Below, piece by piece: positions 6,544 through 12,051 of a stretch of DNA of 14,529 nucleotides. The stretch is from contig MQVO02000211.1 of assembly GCA_001986395.2 (NCBI GenBank), positions 1-14,529 of the forward strand, written 5' to 3'. Numbering within the stretch: the first letter of the stretch is position 1; every line of letters begins with the position of its first letter. The translations under genes were made by a program, and so were the position numbers. The DNA is from Irpex lacteus. Taxonomy: Eukaryota; Basidiomycota; Agaricomycetes; Polyporales; Irpicaceae. The notes beneath the pieces were generated by a model. It searched no databases. It saw nothing but the letters and a program-made list of their open reading frames with translations, and was not told where the DNA came from.

Positions 6544-6670
6544 TTGTGGTAGGCATTGCAGGAATGTTCACTAAATGGAATAGGTGTAATTTCAACTCGA
6601 CAGCTAGAAGCATAAGTTCAATGCTAATAAGAAGCATAAGTAGATTCTTACGGTTAAGGATAATAAGATA
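6536..6670 (-). pseudogene. nad4L: NADH dehydrogenase subunit 4L fragment
   Basis: The minus strand reads NRKNLLMLLISIELMLLAV followed by ELKLHLFHLVNIPAMP. The family signature 'NRKN-L-ML-SIELMLLAVNLNF' of NAD4L (a small three-helix complex I membrane subunit) is unmistakable. No start codon or first helix is evident; the preceding residues are YFKFLYLIIL. After about 40 codons the homology stops, and the third helix with its 'AAESAIGL' motif is absent. The sequence then overlaps the beginning of the endonuclease frame. Codons are CTT/CTA and CGT style. It appears to be a recombination junction rather than a gene. Confidence 0.75.
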
Positions 6671-6713
6671 TAAAAATTTAAAATATCCCTCCAATATTAA
6701 TTTATTTAGTTAA

Positions 6714-6734
6714 ATTAAAAAGGAGGGGGAGGAC
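6714..6734. repeat. 21-bp G-rich repeat, copy 2
   Basis: Exact copy of 5631-5651. On the minus strand both copies lie downstream of a gene fragment (cob exon and nad4 piece respectively). Confidence 0.8.
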
Positions 6735-6785
6735 TAGGTTTACTTTTATTGCTTCAGGGCACAAGTTAATTCTTTTCTTTTCTAT

Positions 6786-7023
6786 TACTTGAGTAACTCC
6801 TCTGTAGAAAGATATTACTCTTGTTTGAGAACTATCATATAATACACCTCCTGCACAAATAAATAGTCCAGGTGAAACTAGTCCTTTAGCTAATCCTAAG
6901 TTAATAGCACCTTCCCCCAAAAAAACTAGTTAGAATTATTTCTAATTCCTAGTTTTTTGGGTTAGCTTGTATACTGTTACTAAAAACAGCTAAAAGATAA
7001 ACTGCAGCTTGAGAAACTGAACT
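6786..7023 (-). pseudogene. nad4: NADH dehydrogenase subunit 4 fragment split by a palindrome
   Basis: On the minus strand, 7023-6964 reads SSVSQAAVYLLAVFSNSIQA. After a P1 palindrome (6916-6961), 6914-6786 reads EGAINLGLAKGLVSPGLFIC, then AGGVLYDSSQTRVISFYRG and VTQV. Together they match the NAD4 pattern 'YSSV-H---…FSN-IQGIEGAI-L-LAHGLVSP-LF--GGVLYDR--TR-I-YY-G--QVMP'. The palindrome sits exactly between IQ and EGAI, adds an in-frame TAG and shifts the frame. The conserved His of 'LAHGL' is Lys here. Codons are TTA and AGA style. It is truncated at both ends and not functional as written unless the insert is removed from RNA. Confidence 0.8.
6916..6961. repeat. Palindromic element, family P1, copy 3, inside nad4
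   Basis: Full-length P1 with core TTAGAATTATTTCTAA, inserted in the nad4 fragment. The length of inserted DNA between the coding parts (49 bases) is not a multiple of three. Confidence 0.9.
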
Positions 7024-7169
7024 AAAAAAAACTAATAATTTCTATTATTTTTGTAGAAATAATTATAACCTTTAATTAATCTCAACCTGAGGATGAGATT
7101 TGCAGGGTGATAAAAGGCCATTCTGCAGGTTAAAGTACAAATTTCATTATAAACAAAGATGAATAGTAA

Positions 7170-7391
7170 ATGAGGAGTAGGGTTTTAAGGAGACCTGCAC
7201 TAAGTTGTATCGGCATTAATTTAATTAAATATAAAAAGTTACAAAAAACATTCTTCAAAAATATAATTAACCTACAAAATAAACAGGTGGTGGTTACTCC
7301 TATAATTGCTTACGATAATTGCGATCTTTTAAAATTAAAAATTATTTTTCTTCCTATTAAAAAAAGTATTAAAGTTAAATTCATTGTTTGA
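7170..7391 (+). pseudogene. Possible N-terminal remnant of a GIY-YIG homing endonuclease
   Basis: ATG frame of 73 codons with a Lys-rich start and the stretch KQVVVTPIIAYDNCDLLKLK. This recalls the leader found just before the catalytic domain of intron GIY-YIG enzymes ('…P-I-Y-NAD--K--I-KENK-KSGIY'). The catalytic motif itself does not follow: at 7332 the frame enters a 25-base dispersed repeat (also at 7877-7901) and continues as IIFLPIKKS. The likeness is modest and no active site is visible. Confidence 0.35.
7332..7356. repeat. 25-bp AT repeat, copy 1
   Basis: AAATTAAAAATTATTTTTCT plus TCCTA, identical to 7877-7901. It lies at the point where the endonuclease-like frame loses its likeness to the family. 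Confidence 0.75.
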
Positions 7392-7463
7392 TTACTATAA
7401 AGTAAATTATTTTAAAAAGTAGTCAAAAGTGATTATCCACTACTATCCTGTTAGATAATCTCC

Positions 7464-7506
7464 TGCCTGATGCCGCCTTCGGAGGCCTCGCATCCGACGG
7501 TGGCTA
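7464..7506. repeat. GC cluster with nested hairpins
   Basis: About 43 bases of roughly 65% GC in a very AT-rich gap. GCC-TTCG-GGC lies inside GATGC…GCATC, and GCC…GGC arms lie outside. It resembles the GC clusters and double-hairpin elements that move within fungal mitochondrial genomes. It shares no sequence with the P1 family. Confidence 0.6.
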
Positions 7507-7640
7507 TCATCTCCTTAAAAATAAGCCTCCCTCTGAATAAGTGTGTACCCCCTTACTATTAATATTGCTATAACCATAATAACCCGATAATTATAAATAT
7601 TGTATAACTAATTAGGTTAAAATTATAAACTATTGTTCTC

Positions 7641-7664
7641 CCTTTTTTTTATAAATAAAAAAGG
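7641..7664. repeat. Oligo-T/oligo-A hairpin, family P2, copy 6
   Basis: CC-T8-ATAAAT-A6-GG in intergenic DNA. Confidence 0.7.
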
Positions 7665-7876
7665 ATTCAAGTAAAAACTTTTCCACCCTATTGATTTAAT
7701 AACAATAAACACTATTGAATATAACTACCTAATTTTTAATAAACTAAGCTGTTTAGGGTTATTTACAACTGCGCCTAATATAATCTTGAATAAAAACAAC
7801 CTACAGCTAAAAATTAAACACTGTTGTTCATAACACCTATAAACTATTATTATATTTATGATAATTTTATTTAGTT

Positions 7877-7901
7877 AAATTAAAAATTATTTTTCTTCCT
7901 A
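7877..7901. repeat. 25-bp AT repeat, copy 2
   Basis: Same orientation and sequence as 7332-7356. Confidence 0.75.
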
Positions 7902-8015
7902 GGTTTACTTTTATTGTAAAAATTTTTCTTTTTATAATTCTCTATAATATTATACATATAAACTTAATCCAATAGAGAAGGAATAATCTCTAAATAAATT
8001 TAAAGATTCTCCCTC

Positions 8016-8061
8016 CCCTATTCTTTTATTTATATTTTTTTTTTTTGTTTTTAAATTTATG
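8016..8061. repeat. Direct repeat flanking the atp8-tRNA cluster, left copy
   Basis: CCCTATTCTTTTATTTATAT, then a T tract and GTTTTTAAATTTA. It is repeated with small differences at 8554-8600, on the far side of atp8, tRNA-Ile and tRNA-Phe. Confidence 0.8.
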
Positions 8062-8127
8062 TTTAAGAAAATAAAATTTATACTCTCTTATATAATTAAA
8101 TACTTTTTTTATTTAGATATAAAAAAT

Positions 8128-8174
8128 AATTAAATAATAAGTAACTAAAATAATAATTAAATAATTAAATATTT
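8128..8174. repeat. 47-bp inverted repeat, left arm
   Basis: Exact reverse complement, by eye, of 8602-8648. It is AT-only apart from the GTAAC in its middle. The pair encloses atp8, tRNA-Ile, tRNA-Phe and the right copy of the direct repeat. Confidence 0.85.
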
Positions 8175-8261
8175 AAAAATTTTAAAGTTCTATAAATCTA
8201 TTCCTTATATTAAGGGATAAATAACTTTTAATTAAATTAAATTTATAATAAATTTGGGGGA

Positions 8262-8399
8262 TTAATACCATTTTTCTTTTTAAATCAATTATTTTACGGT
8301 TATATAATCTTATTCGCCTTATTAGTATTAGTTTCATGAGTAATTTTACCATATCTTTTACAGTTACAAATCGTGAGATTATTAATAACTAAATTATAA
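8262..8399 (+). CDS. atp8: ATP synthase subunit 8
   Basis: The frame reads LIPFFFLNQLFYGYIILFAL, then LVLVSWVILPYLLQLQIVRL and LITKL, then TAA (8397-8399), with one TGA as Trp. This matches fungal ATP8 (typical start MPQLIPFFFLNQL, one transmembrane helix, basic C-terminus ending ITKL), a small membrane subunit of the Fo stator; family length is about 48. The expected ATG CCA CAA before TTA ATA CCA is absent. The sequence upstream is TTTGGGGGA, like the end of a P1 arm, and the frame remains open only to a TAA at 8238. Initiation may use ATT (8241) or ATA (8265), or the start has been destroyed by an insertion. Codons are TTA/AGA/TGA style. Eight bases separate it from tRNA-Ile. Confidence 0.85.
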
Positions 8400-8406
8400 T
8401 ATAAAT

Positions 8407-8479
8407 AAGTCTATTATTTAATGGTTTAAAATATCTCCTTGATAAGGAGGCAATAGATGTTCGATCCATCTTAGACTTA
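8407..8479 (+). tRNA. trnI: tRNA-Ile (anticodon GAT)
   Basis: Acceptor AAGTCTA/TAGACTT, D stem ATTT/AAAT, anticodon stem TCTCC/GGAGG with loop TTGATAA, T arm AGATG-TTCGATC-CATCT, discriminator A. All stems are complete. It lies 8 bases after atp8 and 3 bases before tRNA-Phe, so the three probably share a transcript. Confidence 0.92.
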
Positions 8480-8481
8480 AA

Positions 8482-8555
8482 GTTCCCATAGCTTAATTTG
8501 GTTAGAGCAATAAATTGAAGCTTTATTGATAAAAGTTCAAGTCTTTTTGGGGACC
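8482..8555 (+). tRNA. trnF: tRNA-Phe (anticodon GAA)
   Basis: Acceptor GTTCCCA/TGGGGAC (one T-G pair at position 3), anticodon stem ATAAA/TTTAT with loop TTGAAGC, T arm AAAAG-TTCAAGT-CTTTT. The last base pair and discriminator are shared with the start of the direct repeat at 8554-8600, so the gene's 3' edge is defined by a repeat. The discriminator is C. Confidence 0.92.
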
Positions 8556-8600
8556 CTATTCTTTTATTTATATTTTTTTATTTTTTGTTTTTAAATTTAA
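8554..8600. repeat. Direct repeat, right copy
   Basis: Second copy of 8016-8061, beginning with the last acceptor base of tRNA-Phe and running straight into the right inverted-repeat arm. Confidence 0.8.
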
Positions 8601-8601
8601 A

Positions 8602-8648
8602 AAATATTTAATTATTTAATTATTATTTTAGTTACTTATTATTTAATT
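8602..8648. repeat. 47-bp inverted repeat, right arm
   Basis: Reverse complement of 8128-8174. Flip-flop recombination across the pair would invert the atp8-tRNA block. Confidence 0.85.
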
Positions 8649-8716
8649 AAATCTATTTATATTAATAAGAGTATTTCTTATATTTTATCTTTTAATATTA
8701 TTTTATTAATATCCCT

Positions 8717-8764
8717 CCCCAAAAAAACTAGTTAGAATTAATTCTAATTCCTAGTTTTTTGGGG
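8717..8764. repeat. Palindromic element, family P1, copy 4
   Basis: Same core as copy 1 (TTAGAATTAATTCTAA), with arms extended to CCCC/GGGG. Confidence 0.9.
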
Positions 8765-8927
8765 ATTTATTCAAGAATTTATCAGACTATTCTTATTTAC
8801 TTTTTATATTTTTCTTTAAGGAGCTCTCGATTATAATTATTATCTTTATTCAATTTATTTTATTTCTTTAGTATCTTAATCTTCCCCCTTTCACTTGAGT
8901 TGTGTTTTTAGGGGATGTTTAGTTTAA

Positions 8928-9158
8928 TTTAAATACTCTGTTTTTAAAAAGAGGAATAATCTAGAATTAAAGATAAATTTCTTTAGTTATCTCATTTATT
9001 TACATCTAGCTAGTGAGAATCCTACAGACCTCACAGTACTGAATAGTGTACTAGCTATCCACGGTATCAGTCTTACTGAAGAGGAATTCAAGATTCTAGA
9101 AGGAATATCTCCAGTGACACTACCTTTCCCTTTAATAAATTTCTTTAACAAGGAATAG
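8928..9158 (+). CDS. Unrecognised open frame, C-terminal part of a protein
   Basis: Open from a TAA at 8925 to TAG at 9156 without an ATG. The first half is AT-rich and Lys/Phe-rich. From about 9003 the codons become GC-richer and CTA-style, reading LASENPTDLTVLNSVLAIHG, ISLTEEEFKILEGISPV and TLPFPLINFFNKE. The second half looks like the true end of a soluble protein, with an amphipathic helix (LTEEEFKIL). A diverged echo of its end (CACCCTTTCCATTAATA) occurs near 9446, just before the cob start. No family is recognised. Confidence 0.35.
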   Translation, partial: FKYSVFKKRNNLELKINFFSYLIYLHLASENPTDLTVLNSVLAIHGISLTEEEFKILEGISPVTLPFPLINFFNKE

Positions 9159-9212
9159 AGTACAGGTAATCCACCTTTTTATTATTTATTTTAAATATAT
9201 TTAACAAATTAA

Positions 9213-9285
9213 TAATCTTAGCCAGACTTGAACTGGCATTTCAGAACTGGCAAGCCCTGTATTTTACCATTAAATTCATAAGATC
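9213..9285 (-). tRNA. trnG: tRNA-Gly-like (anticodon GCC), eight-base anticodon loop
   Basis: Minus strand: acceptor GATCTTA/TAAGATT, D stem ATTT/AAAT, T arm GCCAG-TTCAAGT-CTGGC, discriminator A. The anticodon stem CAGGG/TTCTG encloses CTTGCCAG, one base more than normal. Placing T33 before GCC with A at 37 gives Gly; placing it one base earlier would give TGC (Ala) with a pyrimidine at 37, which is less usual. All other parts are canonical. Confidence 0.7.
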
Positions 9286-9356
9286 AGCTAGTGGTCAGAA
9301 TCGAACTGACATTTAAATATTTTATAATTTTAGTTTTACCTTTAAACTACACTGAC
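9286..9356 (-). tRNA. Degenerate tRNA-like gene, identity unclear
   Basis: It abuts the tRNA-Gly gene without a gap. The D stem GTTT/AAAC and T arm GTCAG-TTCGATT-CTGAC are perfect. The acceptor GTCAGTG/CACTAGC has a C-A mismatch at position 3 and a T-G pair at position 2. The anticodon arm is poor: four pairs AAAT/ATTT around an eight-base loop TATAAAAT. No sensible anticodon can be read (AAA if the third loop base is T33). It is either decaying or corrected after transcription. Confidence 0.5.
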
Positions 9357-9360
9357 AGTA

Positions 9361-9381
9361 CCAAAAAACTAGTTAGAATTC
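9361..9381. repeat. Half P1 palindrome
   Basis: CCAAAAAACTAGTTAGAATT is the left arm and half core of P1; the right half is replaced by unrelated sequence. Confidence 0.6.
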
Positions 9382-9520
9382 TTTCTCCTCAATTTAAATA
9401 TCTTTTTATTCTGTAGAAGCAGCTAGCTAAGCCTTCAGTATCACCCTTTCCATTAATAGCTAATTGAAATTAAAGCCTACGGGTAAAGACTATAAGACTA
9501 ATTTTTTGTTTACGAAGACT

Positions 9521-9598
9521 ATGCGAGTACTAAAGAGTAACTCTATTCTATCAATCGTTAACAGCTACGTTGTTGACTCACCTAAGCCAGTTAACCTA
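9521..9598 (+). CDS. cob: Cytochrome b, N-terminal exon
   Basis: From ATG at 9521 the frame reads MRVLKSNSILSIVNSYVVDS and then PKPVNL. This is the conserved start of cytochrome b ('MR--KSHP-L--VN-Y-IDSP-P-N'). After Leu-26 the likeness stops where 'SY-WNFGSLL' is expected, and AT-rich sequence follows (FNKFLFYDLL…), so an intron boundary or a break lies at about 9598. The frame is open 19 codons upstream, but family alignment favours this ATG. Codons are CTA/CGA style, the same as the internal cob exon at 5740-5934, which however lies on the opposite strand 3.6 kb away. Confidence 0.75.
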
Positions 9599-9659
9599 TT
9601 TAATAAATTTTTATTTTATGATTTACTGATTCACAAGCAATATCTAGAATATATTGTGG

Positions 9660-9696
9660 GTATTATTAAAATTTAATTAAATTAAATTTTAATTAG
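9660..9696. repeat. 37-bp AT repeat, copy 2
   Basis: Same sequence and orientation as 3107-3143. It lies about 60 bases after the end of recognisable cob sequence. Confidence 0.85.
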
Positions 9697-10163
9697 TGAG
9701 CATGTACCATCTTTAAATAAAATAATAATAATATTAAAATTATAATAGTAATAACAATAAGAACTATAAATTTATTTAATACTAAAGAGAGAAAATAGTA
9801 ATTTCAATAATAATGAGTAATTCCATTGTGTAACCTCGCTCCCTCGATCAAAATAAAAGTTTACCCTTATTATAATTTATTGCATTCGCTCATTAAAATA
9901 ATAATTTGAACTTTCCAAAGATTACTAATGGGTAAAGTTAAAAGATAAGAGAGATACAAAAGTCTTTGAACTCTCACAATTAAATAATAATGAGTAGTGA
10001 TAAAGAATAATAAACAATGTGTAAGGCTAAAGATCAAAGAGAGAATTATCTATTAAATAATAAATTTATCGGAGTTAGTTCTATAAATGAGCGGGTGCGA
10101 ACTCAAGAGAAAAGAAGAAAGAGTTACTATTAATAATATCTGGTTATTAATTATCCCGGGATT
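9697..10163. other. AT-rich stretch without a recognisable gene
   Basis: No frame on either strand looks conserved. A 17-base inverted repeat is visible: GCTAAAGATCAAAGAGA at about 10025 and its complement at about 10274. Confidence 0.5.
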
Positions 10164-10194
10164 CTTTAATTAAAATTTAATTTTATTTTAATAA
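10164..10194. repeat. 31-bp AT repeat (R3), copy 1
   Basis: Identical to 12359-12389. Its right part, continuing to 10197, also matches 12029-12051. The other two copies sit at or just before truncated genes. Confidence 0.8.
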
Positions 10195-10226
10195 GTTCTT
10201 TTCTTTAGTATTCTATCAAAGGTCAA

Positions 10227-10247
10227 TGTTGAGGGTGTCCCTCAACA
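10227..10247. repeat. GC-containing hairpin
   Basis: TGTTGAGGG-TGT-CCCTCAACA, nine perfect pairs around a three-base loop, the strongest small hairpin in the window outside the repeat families. No gene ends directly beside it. Confidence 0.75.
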
Positions 10248-10326
10248 CTATCTTTTTTATTAAGAGAATAGTATTCTCTTTGATCTTTAGCTTTACTCAC
10301 ATCATCTACAAACAAAATCTTTTGTG

Positions 10327-10351
10327 CCCTTTTTTTTTTATAAAAAAAAGG
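10327..10351. repeat. Oligo-T/oligo-A hairpin, family P2, copy 7
   Basis: CCC-T10-ATA-A8-GG, located at the 3' end of the degenerate minus-strand frame at 10363-10614. Confidence 0.75.
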
Positions 10352-10362
10352 AGAATAGGGGT

Positions 10363-10614
10363 CTAACCATTTACCTCATCCTTAGTTAAATTATCTGTAC
10401 ATATTTTTAAACAACCTTCACTAAAATAACCATCACCCTGGCTAACATAATCATAATCCTCTAAAGGAAATCGAGCAAAGGATGAAAAACTTCGTGTAGT
10501 TTTCACTAAAGATATTTTTTTATCAGTTTAGATACCTCTTCCTTTTGTATTTTCTGTTAAAAAGAGTACGGTGCACACATCCTGTTGACTCAGAAGCTTG
10601 TCTGTCCTTTTTCC
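10363..10614 (-). pseudogene. Degenerate reading frame with one internal stop, not recognised
   Basis: The minus strand reads TDKLLSQQDVCTVLFLTENT, KGRGI, TAA, then TDKKISLVKTTRSFSSFARF, PLEDYDYVSQGDGYFSEGCL and KICTDNLTKDEVNG before TAG. It has the look of a genuine protein (acidic 'EDYDYVSQGDGYFSEG' block, no low complexity) broken by a single TAA at 10528-10530. No start codon is evident. I cannot assign it; a plasmid-derived or intron gene is possible. Confidence 0.35.
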
Positions 10615-10927
10615 CTAATTATGAGATAAATATAATTCTCCTGAAGGGGAGGGAGAATCCCATAAAATAAAATAAGAGAATAAGATAATAATAAATAATA
10701 GAGAATAATAGAGTAGTAAGAGATAACTTCCCCCTTTTTTAAATATAAATATTTTTAGAATAAATAAATAAATAATGAAAATGATGATGAAAAATTCTTT
10801 TATTAATTAATTTAAATTTATTAATAATTATTATTATCTTCTTATTTTATCTAATATAATAAGAATAATTTAAACTACGATTATCTCTAATATATTCTCT
10901 TATTAAAGAATTTAAAGGGAGTTTAGC
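10615..10927. other. AT-rich stretch without a recognisable gene
   Basis: Purine-rich AT repeats (AATAATAGAGAATAATAGAG type) and no conserved frame. Confidence 0.5.
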
Positions 10928-11129
10928 GATAAATAATAATAATCTTTAAATTAAAGAGTAGTAATAACTTAAAGAAAAGTAAATAAAGATAATGAGTTCT
11001 ACACAGTGAGCGTGATGCGAACCTCAATAGAGTAAGAATAGTAGTGATTATAGCTAATATTAATAGTAAATGTGTAAATGTAATCCCTCAAGCTGGGACA
11101 ATGGTTATGCAGCTTCCACACCCAAATAA
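10928..11129 (-). other. Hydrophobic minus-strand frame with TGA as Trp, not recognised
   Basis: With TGA as Trp the minus strand reads CITIVPAWGITFTHLLLILA then IITTILTLLRF, one clear hydrophobic segment, bounded by a TAG near 11130 and a TAA near 10928. It could be a membrane-protein fragment in the TTA codon style. A different minus frame of the same stretch is also open (10999-11181), so this is not secure. Confidence 0.2.
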
Positions 11130-11142
11130 CTAGTTTTTTGTT
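11128..11142. repeat. Half P1 palindrome (right arm)
   Basis: AACTAGTTTTTTG, 30 bases upstream of the nad5 3' piece. Confidence 0.4.
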
Positions 11143-11171
11143 AGTTAATTTTAGCTCTTTATCCTCTAGTA

Positions 11172-11513
11172 ACGCATGCATTTTTCAAAGCCCTTCTCTT
11201 TCTAGCTGCTGGTCAATAAACACTAAGTGGACAATGGGTATTCTGGCTAGGTACACTAAGTGCAGGTCTAACAGCTTTTTACTCATTCCGTCTACTACTC
11301 CTTGTCTTCTTTAGTACACCTTCAGCTACTCCTTGTCTTCTTTAGTACACCTTCAGCTACTCGATCAAATTATGAACATACTCATGATGCACCCAGGGTA
11401 TTCCTATGTTTATTCTATCAATTCTGTCTTTTACTGCAGGTTATCTAGTAAGTTATATCTTTACAGGTCTAGGGAGTGATTATCTAGGAGGGAGGGTAAA
11501 ATTAAATTATTAG
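11172..11513 (+). pseudogene. nad5: NADH dehydrogenase subunit 5, damaged 3' part
   Basis: Three NAD5 blocks are present: THAFFKALLFLAAG (11172-11213), TLSGQWVFWLGTLSAGLTAF then YSFRLLLLVFFSTPS (11220 on), and IPMFILSILSFTAGYLVSYI then FTGLGSDYLGG (to about 11494). Between the first two, roughly 60 codons are missing and a TAA (11217) remains. A 31-base tandem duplication (11295-11356) breaks the second block; without it the frame would read on to TRSNYEHTHDAP. A base is then missing before PMFI (CCC AGG GTA where CCC CAG GGT would fit). The usual C-terminal continuation is absent. Codons are CTA/CGT/TGG style, unlike the TTA/TGA-style nad5 piece at 1609-1791. NAD5 is the largest proton-pumping subunit of complex I. 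Confidence 0.85.
11295..11356 (+). repeat. 31-bp tandem duplication within nad5
   Basis: Units 11295-11325 and 11326-11356 are identical, beginning CTACTCCTTGTC and ending CACCTTCAG. Thirty-one is not a multiple of three, so it shifts the frame. Confidence 0.95.
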
Positions 11514-11525
11514 AATTTTAAATAA

Positions 11526-11753
11526 AAAGATTCTAATAGTAATAATATAAATAATGTTGATAAACAAAGACAGTTGGAGGTTGAAAAATCTGAAGGTAAA
11601 TTTAGCAAAGTAGCTAGAAAAGTTAAAGATAATGGAATCAATTTAGTATTTAAAGATAGTTTCTTATACTTCCAATGTCTCTTAGAAAACTTTGTAAATC
11701 ATTCTCTATTCCTAAATAAACAAAAGGCGGGGACAACTACTTTATTTAACTAA
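11526..11753 (+). pseudogene. Possible fragment of a plasmid-type family B DNA polymerase
   Basis: Open frame of 75 codons without an ATG. A basic, Asn-rich start (VDKQRQLEVEKSEGKFSKVA) leads to INLVFKDSFLYFQCLLENF and VNHSLFLNKQ, then TAA. The string 'L-FKDS-L-----L--L---F' recalls a conserved region in the exonuclease half of protein-primed DNA polymerases on fungal linear mitochondrial plasmids ('FKDSYLLLPSSLRKL'). Neither the Exo I motif nor the polymerase domain is present. Integrated plasmid pieces are common in fungal mitogenomes. The match is from memory and short. Confidence 0.4.
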
Positions 11754-12028
11754 AGAAAGAAAAAGAATAAATAAGAATATAAATATTTATTGAATTCGCA
11801 CACTCCTACAATTAATAATTTTAACTCCGACAATGTGGGGGATGAGTAAGATTAAAGAAATAAAAAGGGAGCTAAGAAAGAATCTAATTTATTTTACTAC
11901 TTTTATTTAAAAATAAAATATTAACTAATTTAAATAGTTATTTATCTTCAGATGAGAGGAGGGAATTATAATTAATTCTAACTAAAACTTAAGAAGATAT
12001 TTAATAAATAAATTACACAGGAGATTTT
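11754..12028. other. AT-rich spacer
   Basis: No frame or structured RNA is recognised on either strand. Confidence 0.4.
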
Positions 12029-12051
12029 ATTTAATTTTATTTTAATAAGTT
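12029..12051. repeat. AT repeat R3, partial copy at a gene break
   Basis: Matches 10175-10197 over 23 bases and overlaps the first codon of the truncated endonuclease piece. Confidence 0.75.

Larger units (their letters stand above)
7392..8015. other. AT-rich gap with one GC cluster and repeats
   Basis: No frame on either strand looks like a gene. It contains the GC cluster at 7464-7506, a P2 hairpin at 7641-7664 and the 25-base repeat at 7877-7901. The last is followed by CTAGGTTTACTTTTATTG, which also occurs near 6734-6751. Confidence 0.5.
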
